A stretch of DNA of 64,000 nucleotides, taken from CALARM01 sp964431735 (GTDB taxonomy: Bacteria > Vulcanimicrobiota > SpSt-956 > JAKJGF01). Positions 52,351-60,409 of the stretch are shown here, piece after piece. Numbering within the stretch: position 1 is the stretch's first letter; the number at the start of each line of letters is the position of its first letter. Both the position numbers and the translations under genes were made by a program. The notes under the pieces are model-generated. The model ran no database searches. It was not told the origin of the DNA and was given only the letters and a program-made list of their open reading frames with translations. The stretch covers positions 1-64,000 of the forward strand of contig CAYSLJ010000013.1 in NCBI GenBank assembly GCA_964431735.1. The letters run 5' to 3'.

Positions 52351-53688
52351 TCACTTTATCTTAATCGGCGGTCTCCATTTACTCATAGCCTGTACACCTT
52401 TTGCTATAGCCTGAACATAGGAACGGGTATTTTCATAGACATTTGTATTAAAAGGATCTGATGCGAAACGGGGCCATCCGAGCTGACCGGAACATTTAGT
52501 CTTATATGCATATAATTTACCTCCTGCTGAGGTCAGATATATTTCAAGATATCCGTCTCTGTCTACATCTATTATAAAAGCTCCTGAATCACTGTAATAA
52601 GTCAGTTCTTTTTTCCAGATAAGACCTCCTCCTCTCAGGTCATCACCATTCCACCCGTCAACAGCATAAAGGAAATTATCTCTTGAAGAGATTAAGACAT
52701 CCATACCTCCGTCACCATCTATATCTGCCACTACAGGAGAAGAAGTTATTTCATCCTCTGTTTCATATTTCCAGAGAAGTTTCCCTGACGAACTGTCTAT
52801 AGCATAAATATAATGATCTGTCGAACCGAAAATGGCATCGATAAATCCGTCACCATTTACGTCAAATAAAGCAGGTGATGAAATTATTGCTCCTTCTGTT
52901 TTATATTCCCATAATTTACGTCCTCTCTTACCTTCGAAACAGTAACATTTAGTATCAACTGATGTAATGATTATTTCATAAATACCATCTCTGTTCAAAT
53001 CTCCCATTGCAGGAGAAGATATTATTTCATCACCTGCAGATACGTTCCATTTAACAGAGCCATCTCTGGCATTAAAAGCATAAATCTTATGATCCCTGCT
53101 TCCAACCACCAGATCCAGTTTCTTATCACCATCAATATCTCCTATAGCAGGACAACTGACTATTTCACCACCTGTTTCATATTTCCATAGATATGCTCCT
53201 GTCGGGCCATCAAAGGCTGTCAGATAATAATCGCCTGAACCTATAATTACATCCAGATCTCCGTCAGAATCTATATCGCCCAGGACAGGTGAAGATACCA
53301 TAGCACCTCCGCAGAGGTATTTCCATAGTAATTTTCCTTCTTTACCTTCAACGGCATAAATATAATCACCGCGGCATCCAAACACAAGATCAAGGTCATT
53401 GTCTTTATCCAGATCTCCAATTACAGGGAGACCGAGGAGGGGACCTTTTGCAGAGAATTTCCATACTAAACTTCCTGTGGTAGCTCTCAGAACATAAATG
53501 GAATTATCTTCAGATGCCACTATGACTTCAAGTTTGCCGTCTGAATCCAGATCTGCCATAACAGGAGGCGCATTTATCGGCCCTCCTGTAGAATAAGTCC
53601 ACCACACATCGGGAACCGGTGTTTCATCCGAACCAAAAGCATACAGGGGGACTAAAAATAAACTTATAATAATAAAAAATTTTAACAT
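52351..53688 (-). CDS. Exported FG-GAP/PQQ-like beta-propeller protein
   Basis: 445 aa with a signal peptide (FFIIISLFLVPLYAFG). About eight blades of roughly 45 residues each carry a calcium-binding-like FG-GAP core (ADLDSDGKLEVIVAS, GDIDSDGDLDVIIGS, ADIDGDGGMDVLISS) and a following strand with YxxxxxTGxxxWKxxTGG, a mix of FG-GAP and PQQ-propeller blades. Probably periplasmic or surface-located binding protein without enzyme activity. Its stop codon lies in a heptamer array (TGAGTAGTGAGA on the minus strand). Confidence 0.85.
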   Translation of the reverse strand: MLKFFIIISLFLVPLYAFGSDETPVPDVWWTYSTGGPINAPPVMADLDSDGKLEVIVASEDNSIYVLRATTGSLVWKFSAKGPLLGLPVIGDLDKDNDLDLVFGCRGDYIYAVEGKEGKLLWKYLCGGAMVSSPVLGDIDSDGDLDVIIGSGDYYLTAFDGPTGAYLWKYETGGEIVSCPAIGDIDGDKKLDLVVGSRDHKIYAFNARDGSVKWNVSAGDEIISSPAMGDLNRDGIYEIIITSVDTKCYCFEGKRGRKLWEYKTEGAIISSPALFDVNGDGFIDAIFGSTDHYIYAIDSSSGKLLWKYETEDEITSSPVVADIDGDGGMDVLISSRDNFLYAVDGWNGDDLRGGGLIWKKELTYYSDSGAFIIDVDRDGYLEIYLTSAGGKLYAYKTKCSGQLGWPRFASDPFNTNVYENTRSYVQAIAKGVQAMSKWRPPIKIK

Positions 53689-53803
53689 GTTATTACTCCC
53701 TTTCTATACTGCTTCAGGGTTCCGGGGTTCAGGTTTAATTTTCTTACCCGGCACCTAAAACCTTATTTTACTGAGGTGAGTATAAATAATGCATATTTTA
53801 TTC

Positions 53804-53838
53804 TCGTGACGAGTAACGCGTAACGCGTGACGGGAGGA
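53804..53838 (+). repeat. 35-bp heptamer element (TCGTGACG ... CGGGAGGA)
   Basis: Five units with one changed base in unit 2 (GAGTAAC); 116 bases before the start of the minus-strand propeller gene. The surrounding region 53689-53947 has no gene. Confidence 0.9.
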
Positions 53839-53854
53839 TGCAATTTATTACATG

Positions 53855-53873
53855 CTCATGCTCAGGTCAGTAA
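53855..53873 (-). mobile_element. Orphan IS630-like terminus
   Basis: Reading the minus strand, TTACTGACCTGAGCATGAG is identical to the left 19 bases of the IS at 17824. No transposase or second end lies nearby, so this is a footprint or remnant of an earlier insertion. Confidence 0.75.
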
Positions 53874-53947
53874 CTGATGATGAATTTACCGATGGCACCG
53901 CTGAGACAGATAAAAAATTCACCATTTACCTGTTACGAGACAAAAAC

Positions 53948-54469
53948 TCAAAAATCCTTTCCTACAAGTGCTCTTTTTATTAATTTGTCCTGTATCTTAT
54001 AACCGCAAAATCTTATAATCACTTCCTCGGCTTCAGAGAGAGACATGTTGCCTGCCGGTTGATGTAATGAACTGTTATAAGTCACTTTTTCACCTGCTTC
54101 TCCAATCTTTATGACTCCACGTTTTTCAAAGATCTTCTCTATCTGTTTTATGAGGCGGAAAAGATCTTTTATTTTTATATCTTTACCTTTCTCATCAAGC
54201 TTTTTCATAGTATTTAACTGGGTCAGATGAGGAGAAATTTCAGTGAATATCTCTATGAGATCTTCCTCTTTTACATTAACTGTATTATCTTTATATCTGC
54301 TCTGGAAAGCTTCATATTCTTTTTTCAAAGATTCGATTAAATTTTCTTTTTCCTCCGATGCTATTTCCAGTTCCATGACTTTTCGTCTCAAATCCAGGAC
54401 TTCTCCCTTTAACTGTTCAAATTCTTTTCTATGAAATATATTCTCAAGAAAATTTGAGAGAAAACTCAT
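53948..54469 (-). CDS. GrpE-like nucleotide exchange protein
   Basis: The ATG at 54469 (173 aa) follows AGGGGAA; a longer frame upstream only reads through heptamer repeats. The N-terminal half is a long coiled coil (EFEQLKGEVLDLRRKVMELE). The C-terminal part follows the GrpE head pattern: YNSSLHQPAG ... EEVIIRFCGYKIQDKLIKRA, like the LHxxV...GYxLxxRxLRPA of GrpE. GrpE exchanges nucleotide on DnaK. No dnaK or dnaJ is nearby, so this may serve a specialised Hsp70 or another ATPase such as the AAA+ protein next door. Moderate confidence because similarity is confined to the C-terminus. Confidence 0.6.
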   Translation of the reverse strand: MSFLSNFLENIFHRKEFEQLKGEVLDLRRKVMELEIASEEKENLIESLKKEYEAFQSRYKDNTVNVKEEDLIEIFTEISPHLTQLNTMKKLDEKGKDIKIKDLFRLIKQIEKIFEKRGVIKIGEAGEKVTYNSSLHQPAGNMSLSEAEEVIIRFCGYKIQDKLIKRALVGKDF

Positions 54470-54501
54470 GTATATTCCCCTGTTCTGATAGTTATTAGAA
54501 A

Positions 54502-54536
54502 TCGTGACGCGTAACGCGTGACGCGTGACGCGAGGA
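54502..54536 (+). repeat. 35-bp heptamer element (TCGTGACG ... CGCGAGGA)
   Basis: Five units upstream of the GrpE-like gene (minus strand), 32 bases from its start. Confidence 0.9.
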
Positions 54537-54545
54537 CAAAAACCA

Positions 54546-54578
54546 TAATTTGCCAGAGTTATTTTCTTACAGCCCCTT
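54546..54578 (-). repeat. Dispersed 3'-end motif, copy C
   Basis: On the minus strand GGGGCTGTAAGAAAATAAC then TCTGGCAAATT, matching 39619-39650. It is placed between two heptamer elements, as copy A adjoins one, so the motif and heptamers may move together. Confidence 0.75.
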
Positions 54579-54586
54579 ATTAGAAA

Positions 54587-54614
54587 TCGTGACGCGTGAC
54601 GCGTGACGCGAGGA
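54587..54614 (+). repeat. 28-bp heptamer element (TCGTGACG ... CGCGAGGA)
   Basis: Four units; second copy in tandem with 54502-54536, separated by the 54546-54578 motif. Confidence 0.88.
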
Positions 54615-54669
54615 TAGAGTCTCATTACCGGTTATGATTGAGTCGGTCACGGACGGTTATTCCACTCCC

Positions 54670-54701
54670 GTGACACGTTACTCGTCACGTCTCACGATTT
54701 C
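54670..54701 (-). repeat. Loose heptamer array at the 3' end of the AAA+ gene
   Basis: On the minus strand TCGTGAGACGTGACGAGTAA then CGTGTCACG; the first TGA is the stop codon of the AAA+ gene. Confidence 0.75.
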
Positions 54702-56245
54702 CCGTAAGGTTCTAACTTTATATAAGACCTGTTATCAAGCATATTAACCTTTTTTCTGCTGTCACCCGAAGCAGATCTCACTCTTTTGCTTTCCACCCAT
54801 ACTCTCAATTCATCGATTTTTTCTTTCATCATTTCAGATGAAGGTATGACATTATTAATTGTTTTAACTATATCTTCCGTTACAAAATCTCTGCCATCTT
54901 CATTAAAAGCATTGTGCATAGTTTCTATAACAATCTGTTCTATTTCTGCTCCTGTATAACCTTCTGTCAGAGAGGAAAGATAAGGAATATCATAATTTCT
55001 TATGACAGGCCGTCTTTTTTCAATATGAACTTTAAAAATTTCTCTTCTCTCTTTTTCATCAGGAAGATCAAGAAAAAATATGGAATCAAACCTTCCCATT
55101 CTGAGTTCTTCCAGGGCAAATCCTTTTATATCATTTGCAGTTGCCACAATAAATACAGGAGAAATTTTTTCCTGAAGCCATGTAAGTAATGTAGCAGAAA
55201 CCCTTGCAGTAACACCACTATCTCCCTGACTATAACTTTTTTGCCCGAAAAGTCCTTTTTCTATTTCATCTATCCAGAGAATACATGGAGCTATAGTTTC
55301 TGCAATAGATATGGCAGTTCTTATATTTTCTTCAGACTGTCCTACAAGGCCTCCGAATATTGCACCTACATCAAGTCTCAAAAGAGGCATTTTCCACAGA
55401 CCTGATATGGCTTTTGCCACAAGGCTTTTACCTGTGCCGGGAATTCCTACGAGAAGAATACCTTTAGGTGTAGGAAGTCCGTAATCACTCGCTTCTATAG
55501 TAAAAGCTTTTTCTCTTTTTTTAATCCATGATTTTAATGTTTCAAGCCCCCCCACACTTCCTATTGTCTCTGTTACAGGGAAAAATTCCAGAGCAGGTGT
55601 CCCGGAAATCATCTGCTTTTTTTCATATAAAATTAGATCTATCGAACGTTCGTCAAGATTACCGTTTATGGTAATACATTTTAAAAATGCCCTTTCTGCC
55701 TGATTACCTGAAAGACCAAGAGAGGATTTTACAATTCTTTCTTTAACACTTCCTTCAGGACAGGGTTTTATACATGTCTTAATGATAACATGGTCAAGAA
55801 TTTTTACCATTTCATCATAGTCAGGAAGAGGGAAATTAATTACTGTTATATGATCTTTTAATTCAGATGGTATACCGTGAACAGGTGTAATAATTATTAT
55901 ATTTTTTGTAGTTTTTTTAAGTCTGGAACAGAGAGATCGAAGTTTTACAAGGACTCTGTTATCCTTCCAGAAAAGATGAAAATCATTTAGAATAAAAATA
56001 GCTTCACCCTGAAATGTATCTATTCTGTCCAGAGCAACAAGAGGATCTGCTGCACCGGGTTCGGGATGGATGACTCTGGAATTTATAATGTCAAATCCTT
56101 CTCCCAGAGTCCAGGAAAAAATACTTTTACTATCTTTTAAAACGCCTTTTATAGTATAAAGAAGTCTTTCTTCTTCGTAAGTTATAATATTTATTAACGG
56201 GTACCGTGCTCTTATGAGAAGATCTATCTCATGAGCAATGTTCAT
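54692..56245 (-). CDS. Ycf46-like AAA+ ATPase
   Basis: 517 aa. The N-terminal part is a degenerate ATPase-like domain with the Ycf46 opening DLLIRARYPLINIITYEEER. The C-terminal AAA+ module has Walker A GILLVGIPGTGKSLVAK (about 265), Walker B CILWIDEIEKGLFG (about 325), sensor 1 VATAND and the arginine region EELRMGRFDS, then the AAA lid. Ycf46-type proteins occur in cyanobacteria and plastids. Operon position behind an SPFH protein suggests membrane-linked protein remodelling, as for FtsH with HflK/C; this one has no protease domain. Confidence 0.85.
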   Translation of the reverse strand: MNIAHEIDLLIRARYPLINIITYEEERLLYTIKGVLKDSKSIFSWTLGEGFDIINSRVIHPEPGAADPLVALDRIDTFQGEAIFILNDFHLFWKDNRVLVKLRSLCSRLKKTTKNIIIITPVHGIPSELKDHITVINFPLPDYDEMVKILDHVIIKTCIKPCPEGSVKERIVKSSLGLSGNQAERAFLKCITINGNLDERSIDLILYEKKQMISGTPALEFFPVTETIGSVGGLETLKSWIKKREKAFTIEASDYGLPTPKGILLVGIPGTGKSLVAKAISGLWKMPLLRLDVGAIFGGLVGQSEENIRTAISIAETIAPCILWIDEIEKGLFGQKSYSQGDSGVTARVSATLLTWLQEKISPVFIVATANDIKGFALEELRMGRFDSIFFLDLPDEKERREIFKVHIEKRRPVIRNYDIPYLSSLTEGYTGAEIEQIVIETMHNAFNEDGRDFVTEDIVKTINNVIPSSEMMKEKIDELRVWVESKRVRSASGDSRKKVNMLDNRSYIKLEPYGKS

Positions 56246-56393
56246 TTCCTTCCTCCCTGTTACCGGATAGATATGAAAGCTCTCTTACAAGTGGCAGTAA
56301 TTCTTTGAAAAGAGACGTTATAGTGACATTACCATCCCTGTCTATATAAATTTTAATATCAAAACATGAAGAAAATTTTACATCTTCTGACAT
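56229..56393 (-). CDS. Small conserved-operon protein (54 aa)
   Basis: The ATG at 56393 lies 3 bases after the SPFH gene stop, and the frame overlaps the AAA+ start by 17 bases, so translational coupling is likely. Sequence: SEDVKFSSCFDIKIYIDRDG, then NVTITSLFKELLPLVRELSY. One beta hairpin and one amphipathic helix are predicted by eye. Not recognised; tight packing between the two larger genes suggests an adaptor. Confidence 0.6.
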   Translation of the reverse strand: MSEDVKFSSCFDIKIYIDRDGNVTITSLFKELLPLVRELSYLSGNREEGNEHCS

Positions 56394-56395
56394 AA

Positions 56396-56890
56396 TTATC
56401 TCTCTACAACAGTTTTTATCTTTCTTACATCTATCCCCCATATCTCAGCCTGTTCTTTAAGTTTCTGCAGGAGCCTCTCTTCAAATTCCTTCTTATATGT
56501 AGATGACTTCAAATCAGTATAAGTAGTCTTCGACGTTTCGTTTAACAGTAAATCACTCATAGCATTAATAACGGTTTCTTCGTAATTGGAAACAGTACCA
56601 TAGGCTTTAGCCGGGTCTTTTATTTTTATTGTCACTGTTCCGCTGGCATATAATTTTTCTTTATCTGCAGCCGATGTCATTTTCTGCGGAACATTTAAGT
56701 CCTTTAAATCATAACTTACAAGTTTTAATCTATCATAAAAAGGTATAAGAACAACCATACCGGATTTTCTCAATTCCTTAAATTTTCCTCCCCTGAATAC
56801 AACTCCTTCTTTCTTTTCCGGCACTACTCTGGTTCCAAAAAGTCCAAAAACAATGGCAAGTATAATCAAAATAAAAATTACTGTACCCAA
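56396..56890 (-). CDS. Short SPFH/band-7 membrane protein
   Basis: 164 aa, TTG start with GGAGG upstream (12-base spacing). One N-terminal membrane helix (VIFILIILAIVFGLFG) is followed by an SPFH domain: EKKEGVVFRGGKF, VVLIPFYDRLKLVSYDLKDL, VTIKIKDPAKAYGTVSNYEE, and EQAEIWGIDVRKI at the end. It stops immediately after the SPFH fold and lacks the usual C-terminal coiled coil, so it is much shorter than HflK or stomatins. First gene of the operon with the 54-aa protein and the AAA+ ATPase; likely a membrane scaffold for that ATPase. Confidence 0.8.
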   Translation of the reverse strand: MGTVIFILIILAIVFGLFGTRVVPEKKEGVVFRGGKFKELRKSGMVVLIPFYDRLKLVSYDLKDLNVPQKMTSAADKEKLYASGTVTIKIKDPAKAYGTVSNYEETVINAMSDLLLNETSKTTYTDLKSSTYKKEFEERLLQKLKEQAEIWGIDVRKIKTVVER

Positions 56891-56968
56891 ATATCGTCAC
56901 TTCCTCCAATAAAAATTCAATATATTTCTTTTCTACAAATTAACAGAAAAATCCTTCTTTAATAAATT

Positions 56969-56998
56969 AATAAGGGGCGTTTTAAAACGCCCCTTATT
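56969..56998 (-). terminator. Rho-independent terminator (GGGGCGTTTT stem)
   Basis: AATAAGGGGCGTTTT directly followed by its reverse complement. It lies 21 bases after the stop of the EF-hand-like gene on the minus strand. Confidence 0.85.
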
Positions 56999-57019
56999 TA
57001 AAAAAAACCAGCTAATATG

Positions 57020-59086
57020 TCAGGATTCTACAGGTATGTGAAGGAAAACAGATTCTCCATTCATTTTTCTCTGTATCAGGTCAGCTTTCTCAGTAATCTT
57101 ATCACTGAGGAACTGTTCTTTATCTCCCTGATATTTAGGTGTAATTCTTTCATTTAATGCTACCACACCAGGATTTTCCTTCATAAGTCCCAGAGTAAAA
57201 CCTTCAAGGAAGAAATCGGTTTTTGCTTCAGCTCTCATATCTTCACTGTAAAGATCTGAGAATAAGGCCGGTCTGTTCTTAAGGACTTCCTGCATAAAGG
57301 ATTTGAGAGATTCATCTTTTAAACATTCTGCTGTAAAATCAGCAAGTAATTCTTTTCGTTCCTGTGGTGAAAGATTTATTACTCTCGTTTCCTGAGTCTG
57401 TCGAGTTTCTCCTGTATCATTACTTCCCTGTATGCTCTGCTGCTGTAATGCTGCTGCAGTATGTGATACTACCTGATCAAAAAAGACAACACCTTCCGGA
57501 GGATATTTACCGGCAAATTCCTGTGTAAAGGCTTTTACACTTTCATCTCCTTCAAGCAACCCTTTTGCAAGAGCAATCATAGCAAGTTTCATTTTTTGTT
57601 CAGGAGGTGTACCTTCACTCAGGAGAGCCTGTGCCATAACAGGTTCTTTGCTGAAAGCTTTAGATACATATTCCTTCATTTTATCACTCATAGTGAAAGA
57701 CTGAGTAAAATCATTTAATAATGCGAGCTGTTGCTGTTCAGTAAGTGCCTGTGCCTGAGTCTGTGCAGCCTGTGCGGCAGCCTGTGCTTCCTTCTGCTGT
57801 TCAACAAGTATCTGCTTGATTTCCTCGGCTTTTGCCTTTATTGCTTCCTGTCTTTCTTCCGGCTGGGTTTTGAGGAATTCCTCTACAGGTTTTTCACCTG
57901 CCACAAGACCGCGGAGAAGCATTTCCAGGAATATTCCTCTTGCTTCAACTGTTTCCGGTTGATATTTACCGAGCAATACTCTTTTAAGCATCTGCATAAA
58001 ACTTTCATCTACATTTTTACCTGCTTCGAGTTTAGCCAGTACATCTTCATTTCCGTAGGATTTCAATACATCTGTTACCCATTTGTCCATATCTTCATCT
58101 TTCATGGCCTTTGTAACAAATTTATTAAGCTGTTTTTGCTGCTCAGCCGCTTTTGCTTCCATTTCGAGCATTTTTTCTATATATTTCTGTTCTATACCTG
58201 TTGTTTCCGCCAGGGCTTTTGCCTGTGCTTTCATCTGCACTCTCTTGTTTGCATCTTTAACAAGAAGTCTTATAACAATGCCGAGAGCACCAAGACCGAG
58301 AGCAGGAAGGAGAGGGGGACAGAGTGTTCCTCCTGCTATCATAAGGGCAATTTGACCGCCTGTTATAAGTATATCAGGAGATTTTGCAATTATACCGTCT
58401 TTACTGAAATCAAGCATGGAATTTTTCATGGTTTTAAGTCCCACTTTAGCCAGCTGTTTCTGGCCTGTTTTTACCGTCTCATCGGCTACCAGCTGCATGT
58501 CTTCAGGTCTGAAATTCATACCTTTTAAAGTGCTTACAAGTTCATCTTTAGATAATTTTTTATTCTCAAGAGATGCCAGTCCCTGAAGTTGTTCTTCTGA
58601 AAGTGCCGGAGTTTCTATAACATGTGACATAACAGTTTCTATTTCTTTAGCAGTGAATTTAGAGTTTTTCATAGCTTTTGCCAGGCCATCTTTAGATATA
58701 TAACCGTCATCAAATTTATCTATGAGGTCTAATTTTTCAGCACTTGCATCCACACCTATTTGTTCATCAGCAAGTACATTATTTAATTCGGGAAGAACGT
58801 CCGCATCAAGCTGATAATGAGGTGATTTCAGATCTCCCATTGTTGACGCAAGGGTTTTCTTATCGAATTCAAACCATACAGCCTCTTTAAATTCTTTAAG
58901 CTTTTTCATGGCATCCTGAAATCCCTGTTGATCATCTATTGTTACGGATGTTCCTATATCTACCTGATCGCCTGTATCTTTTAAAACAGGGGTTGCTTCT
59001 TTGGGAGAAGTCTGCCAGCGGGATTCTAGTTTCCCGTCTCTTCCTACCTGCCAGGATGACTGTAAATTCGTATTTACTGTTGCCAC
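57020..59086 (-). CDS. Large helical protein with EF-hand-like motifs
   Basis: 688 aa starting at a GTG behind AGGAGGA. Residues about 120-220 contain calmodulin-like helix-loop-helix pairs with degenerate loops (DKFDDGYISKDG, LENKKLSKDEL). A hydrophobic stretch near 235-275 (GQIALMIAGGTLCPPLLPAL, GLGALGIVIRLLV) could enter a membrane. Gln/Ala-rich helices with two similar halves follow (QQLALLNDFTQSFTMSDKMK near 460; SPQERKELLADFTAECLKD near 570). No signal peptide. The loops lack several calcium ligands, so calcium binding is doubtful. Family not recognised. Confidence 0.6.
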   Translation of the reverse strand: MATVNTNLQSSWQVGRDGKLESRWQTSPKEATPVLKDTGDQVDIGTSVTIDDQQGFQDAMKKLKEFKEAVWFEFDKKTLASTMGDLKSPHYQLDADVLPELNNVLADEQIGVDASAEKLDLIDKFDDGYISKDGLAKAMKNSKFTAKEIETVMSHVIETPALSEEQLQGLASLENKKLSKDELVSTLKGMNFRPEDMQLVADETVKTGQKQLAKVGLKTMKNSMLDFSKDGIIAKSPDILITGGQIALMIAGGTLCPPLLPALGLGALGIVIRLLVKDANKRVQMKAQAKALAETTGIEQKYIEKMLEMEAKAAEQQKQLNKFVTKAMKDEDMDKWVTDVLKSYGNEDVLAKLEAGKNVDESFMQMLKRVLLGKYQPETVEARGIFLEMLLRGLVAGEKPVEEFLKTQPEERQEAIKAKAEEIKQILVEQQKEAQAAAQAAQTQAQALTEQQQLALLNDFTQSFTMSDKMKEYVSKAFSKEPVMAQALLSEGTPPEQKMKLAMIALAKGLLEGDESVKAFTQEFAGKYPPEGVVFFDQVVSHTAAALQQQSIQGSNDTGETRQTQETRVINLSPQERKELLADFTAECLKDESLKSFMQEVLKNRPALFSDLYSEDMRAEAKTDFFLEGFTLGLMKENPGVVALNERITPKYQGDKEQFLSDKITEKADLIQRKMNGESVFLHIPVES

Positions 59087-59231
59087 ATCTATCTCCTCCT
59101 CGATCTATATAAAAAGATAATAATTCTCTCTATTATTAATCATAGTATATCCCAATAAAACATAAAATAAAACAAAATTATGTTAACATATTGTTAACTT
59201 TTGACCAGGGTTTTGGGGATTTATATGAGAA

Positions 59232-59263
59232 TCGTAACGCGTAATGCGTGATGCGTGATGCGT
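59232..59263 (+). repeat. Heptamer array upstream of the EF-hand-like gene
   Basis: TCGTAACGCGTAATGCGTGA then GCGTGATGCG; the preceding bases TTATATGAGAA equal those before the element at 21349, so about 24 bp are shared. Confidence 0.85.
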
Positions 59264-59276
59264 ATTTCATCACCAG

Positions 59277-59294
59277 GGCGTTTAATAAAACGCC
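59277..59294 (-). terminator. GGCGTTT hairpin after the O-methyltransferase gene
   Basis: GGCGTTT, loop AATA, AAACGCC; 13 bases past the stop of the minus-strand gene. No T tract. Confidence 0.5.
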
Positions 59295-59298
59295 TCTG

Positions 59299-59312
59299 CT
59301 CACGACTCACTT
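59299..59312 (-). repeat. Short GTGAGTC heptamer pair at the O-methyltransferase 3' end
   Basis: Minus strand GAAGTGAGTCGTGAG; the first TGA is the stop codon of the gene. Confidence 0.7.
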
Positions 59313-60305
59313 CCCTGTAGCAATTGACGTATAAGGAGTAAGTTTCTTTATTTCCACTTCAGTAAAACCACTCTGTTTAAGCCACTCTGTAATCTCTTTT
59401 CCCGTATAAGTATTACCTTCTTTTGTTCCTGAAAGCATATTAACTGCGAAAACAAGAGGATATTCAGGCCCGGTTCTGTCATCTTCAGGAAAGAAATCTT
59501 TAACTATCACTTCTCCTCCTTCGGAGAGAGATTTTCTGGCTTTATCGAAAAGAAGCAAAATATCTTTTTCTCCGAGGGAATGAATAATATTTGATATAAG
59601 AATAATATCATAACCTGTACCCAGAGGATCTTTCAGATAATCGCCGCCAAGTGTATCTATACGTTCACCCATACCTGCTTTTACGATCTGTTCTTCTGCA
59701 ATGGACACTACTTCGGGAAGATCAAAAACTGTTGCCTTTAAATCAGGATATTTTCTACACAGGCCTATAGCATAGGTGCCCGGCCCGCCGCCTATATCAA
59801 GAAAATGTTTTTTACCGGTAAAATCTGTGGCATTTACAAGTTCTTCCACACTGAAAGCACCCACATTTGCCATAGCCATAATAAATCTCCTTGTTTCCTC
59901 AGGAGATTCTCTCCTCTTTTCCATACCTGATTTTACAGGTTGCCCCGTTCTGACAATCTCCGGTAGTTCTGACCATCTTTTATAAAGATCACCTGCATGT
60001 TTTATTGAATGACCCATGTAAAATTTCTTTCCTTCTATAAGATGTTCTTTACTGAGAGGAGAATTTTCATAAAAAGTTCCTTTTTTATATAAAAACCCCA
60101 TGCCGGTAAGAGCATTCAAAAGGATCCCTGTTGCTCTTTCATCTGTACCTGTTATTTTTAAAATATCTTCAAGTTTTTTTCCTTCTTCTCCTATGACAGT
60201 AAACATATTCAACTCACATGCGGTAATAAGGATTTGAGACTGCATAAACCCTCTGGAAATAGTAGATATTTGATCTATATTTTTATAAGTCTCTTTTGAT
60301 AACAT
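59307..60305 (-). CDS. O-methyltransferase, Methyltransf_2 type with winged-helix dimerisation domain
   Basis: 332 aa. Residues 1-90 form the winged-helix dimerisation domain (QSQILITACELNMFTVIGEE, GTDERATGILLNALTGMGFL). The SAM domain has motif I FLDIGGGPGTYAIGL (about 168), FDLPEVV, GDYLKDP and ILISNIIHSLGE. Relatives methylate small aromatic hydroxyls or bacteriochlorin and quinone precursors. Substrate not deducible. AAAGGAATGAT precedes the ATG, and a TATAAT stands about 40 bases upstream on the minus strand. Confidence 0.88.
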   Translation of the reverse strand: MLSKETYKNIDQISTISRGFMQSQILITACELNMFTVIGEEGKKLEDILKITGTDERATGILLNALTGMGFLYKKGTFYENSPLSKEHLIEGKKFYMGHSIKHAGDLYKRWSELPEIVRTGQPVKSGMEKRRESPEETRRFIMAMANVGAFSVEELVNATDFTGKKHFLDIGGGPGTYAIGLCRKYPDLKATVFDLPEVVSIAEEQIVKAGMGERIDTLGGDYLKDPLGTGYDIILISNIIHSLGEKDILLLFDKARKSLSEGGEVIVKDFFPEDDRTGPEYPLVFAVNMLSGTKEGNTYTGKEITEWLKQSGFTEVEIKKLTPYTSIATGK

Positions 60306-60356
60306 GATTACAGATCATTCCTTTCAAAGTGTGGTATAATATTATAGCATAATTTA

Positions 60357-60375
60357 GTGAAGAGTGAAGAGTGAA
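60357..60375 (+). repeat. GTGAAGA heptamer array
   Basis: GTGAAGAGTGAAGAGTGAA upstream of the divergent minus-strand gene; TRA on + means TYA on that gene's coding strand. Confidence 0.75.
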
Positions 60376-60409
60376 AAACTCTGCATATTTGCCGTAATAA
60401 ATCCTGTAA

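Noticed and set aside
54470..54625. N-terminal extension of the GrpE-like protein with PRVTRHASR segments
   Set aside because: The extension is the translation of heptamer elements; the ATG at 54469 has its own AGGGGAA and starts the conserved part.
57731..58528. 265-codon plus-strand frame opposite the EF-hand-like gene
   Set aside because: Phe/Cys-rich product typical of the antisense of Glu/Lys/Ala helices; no ribosome binding site.
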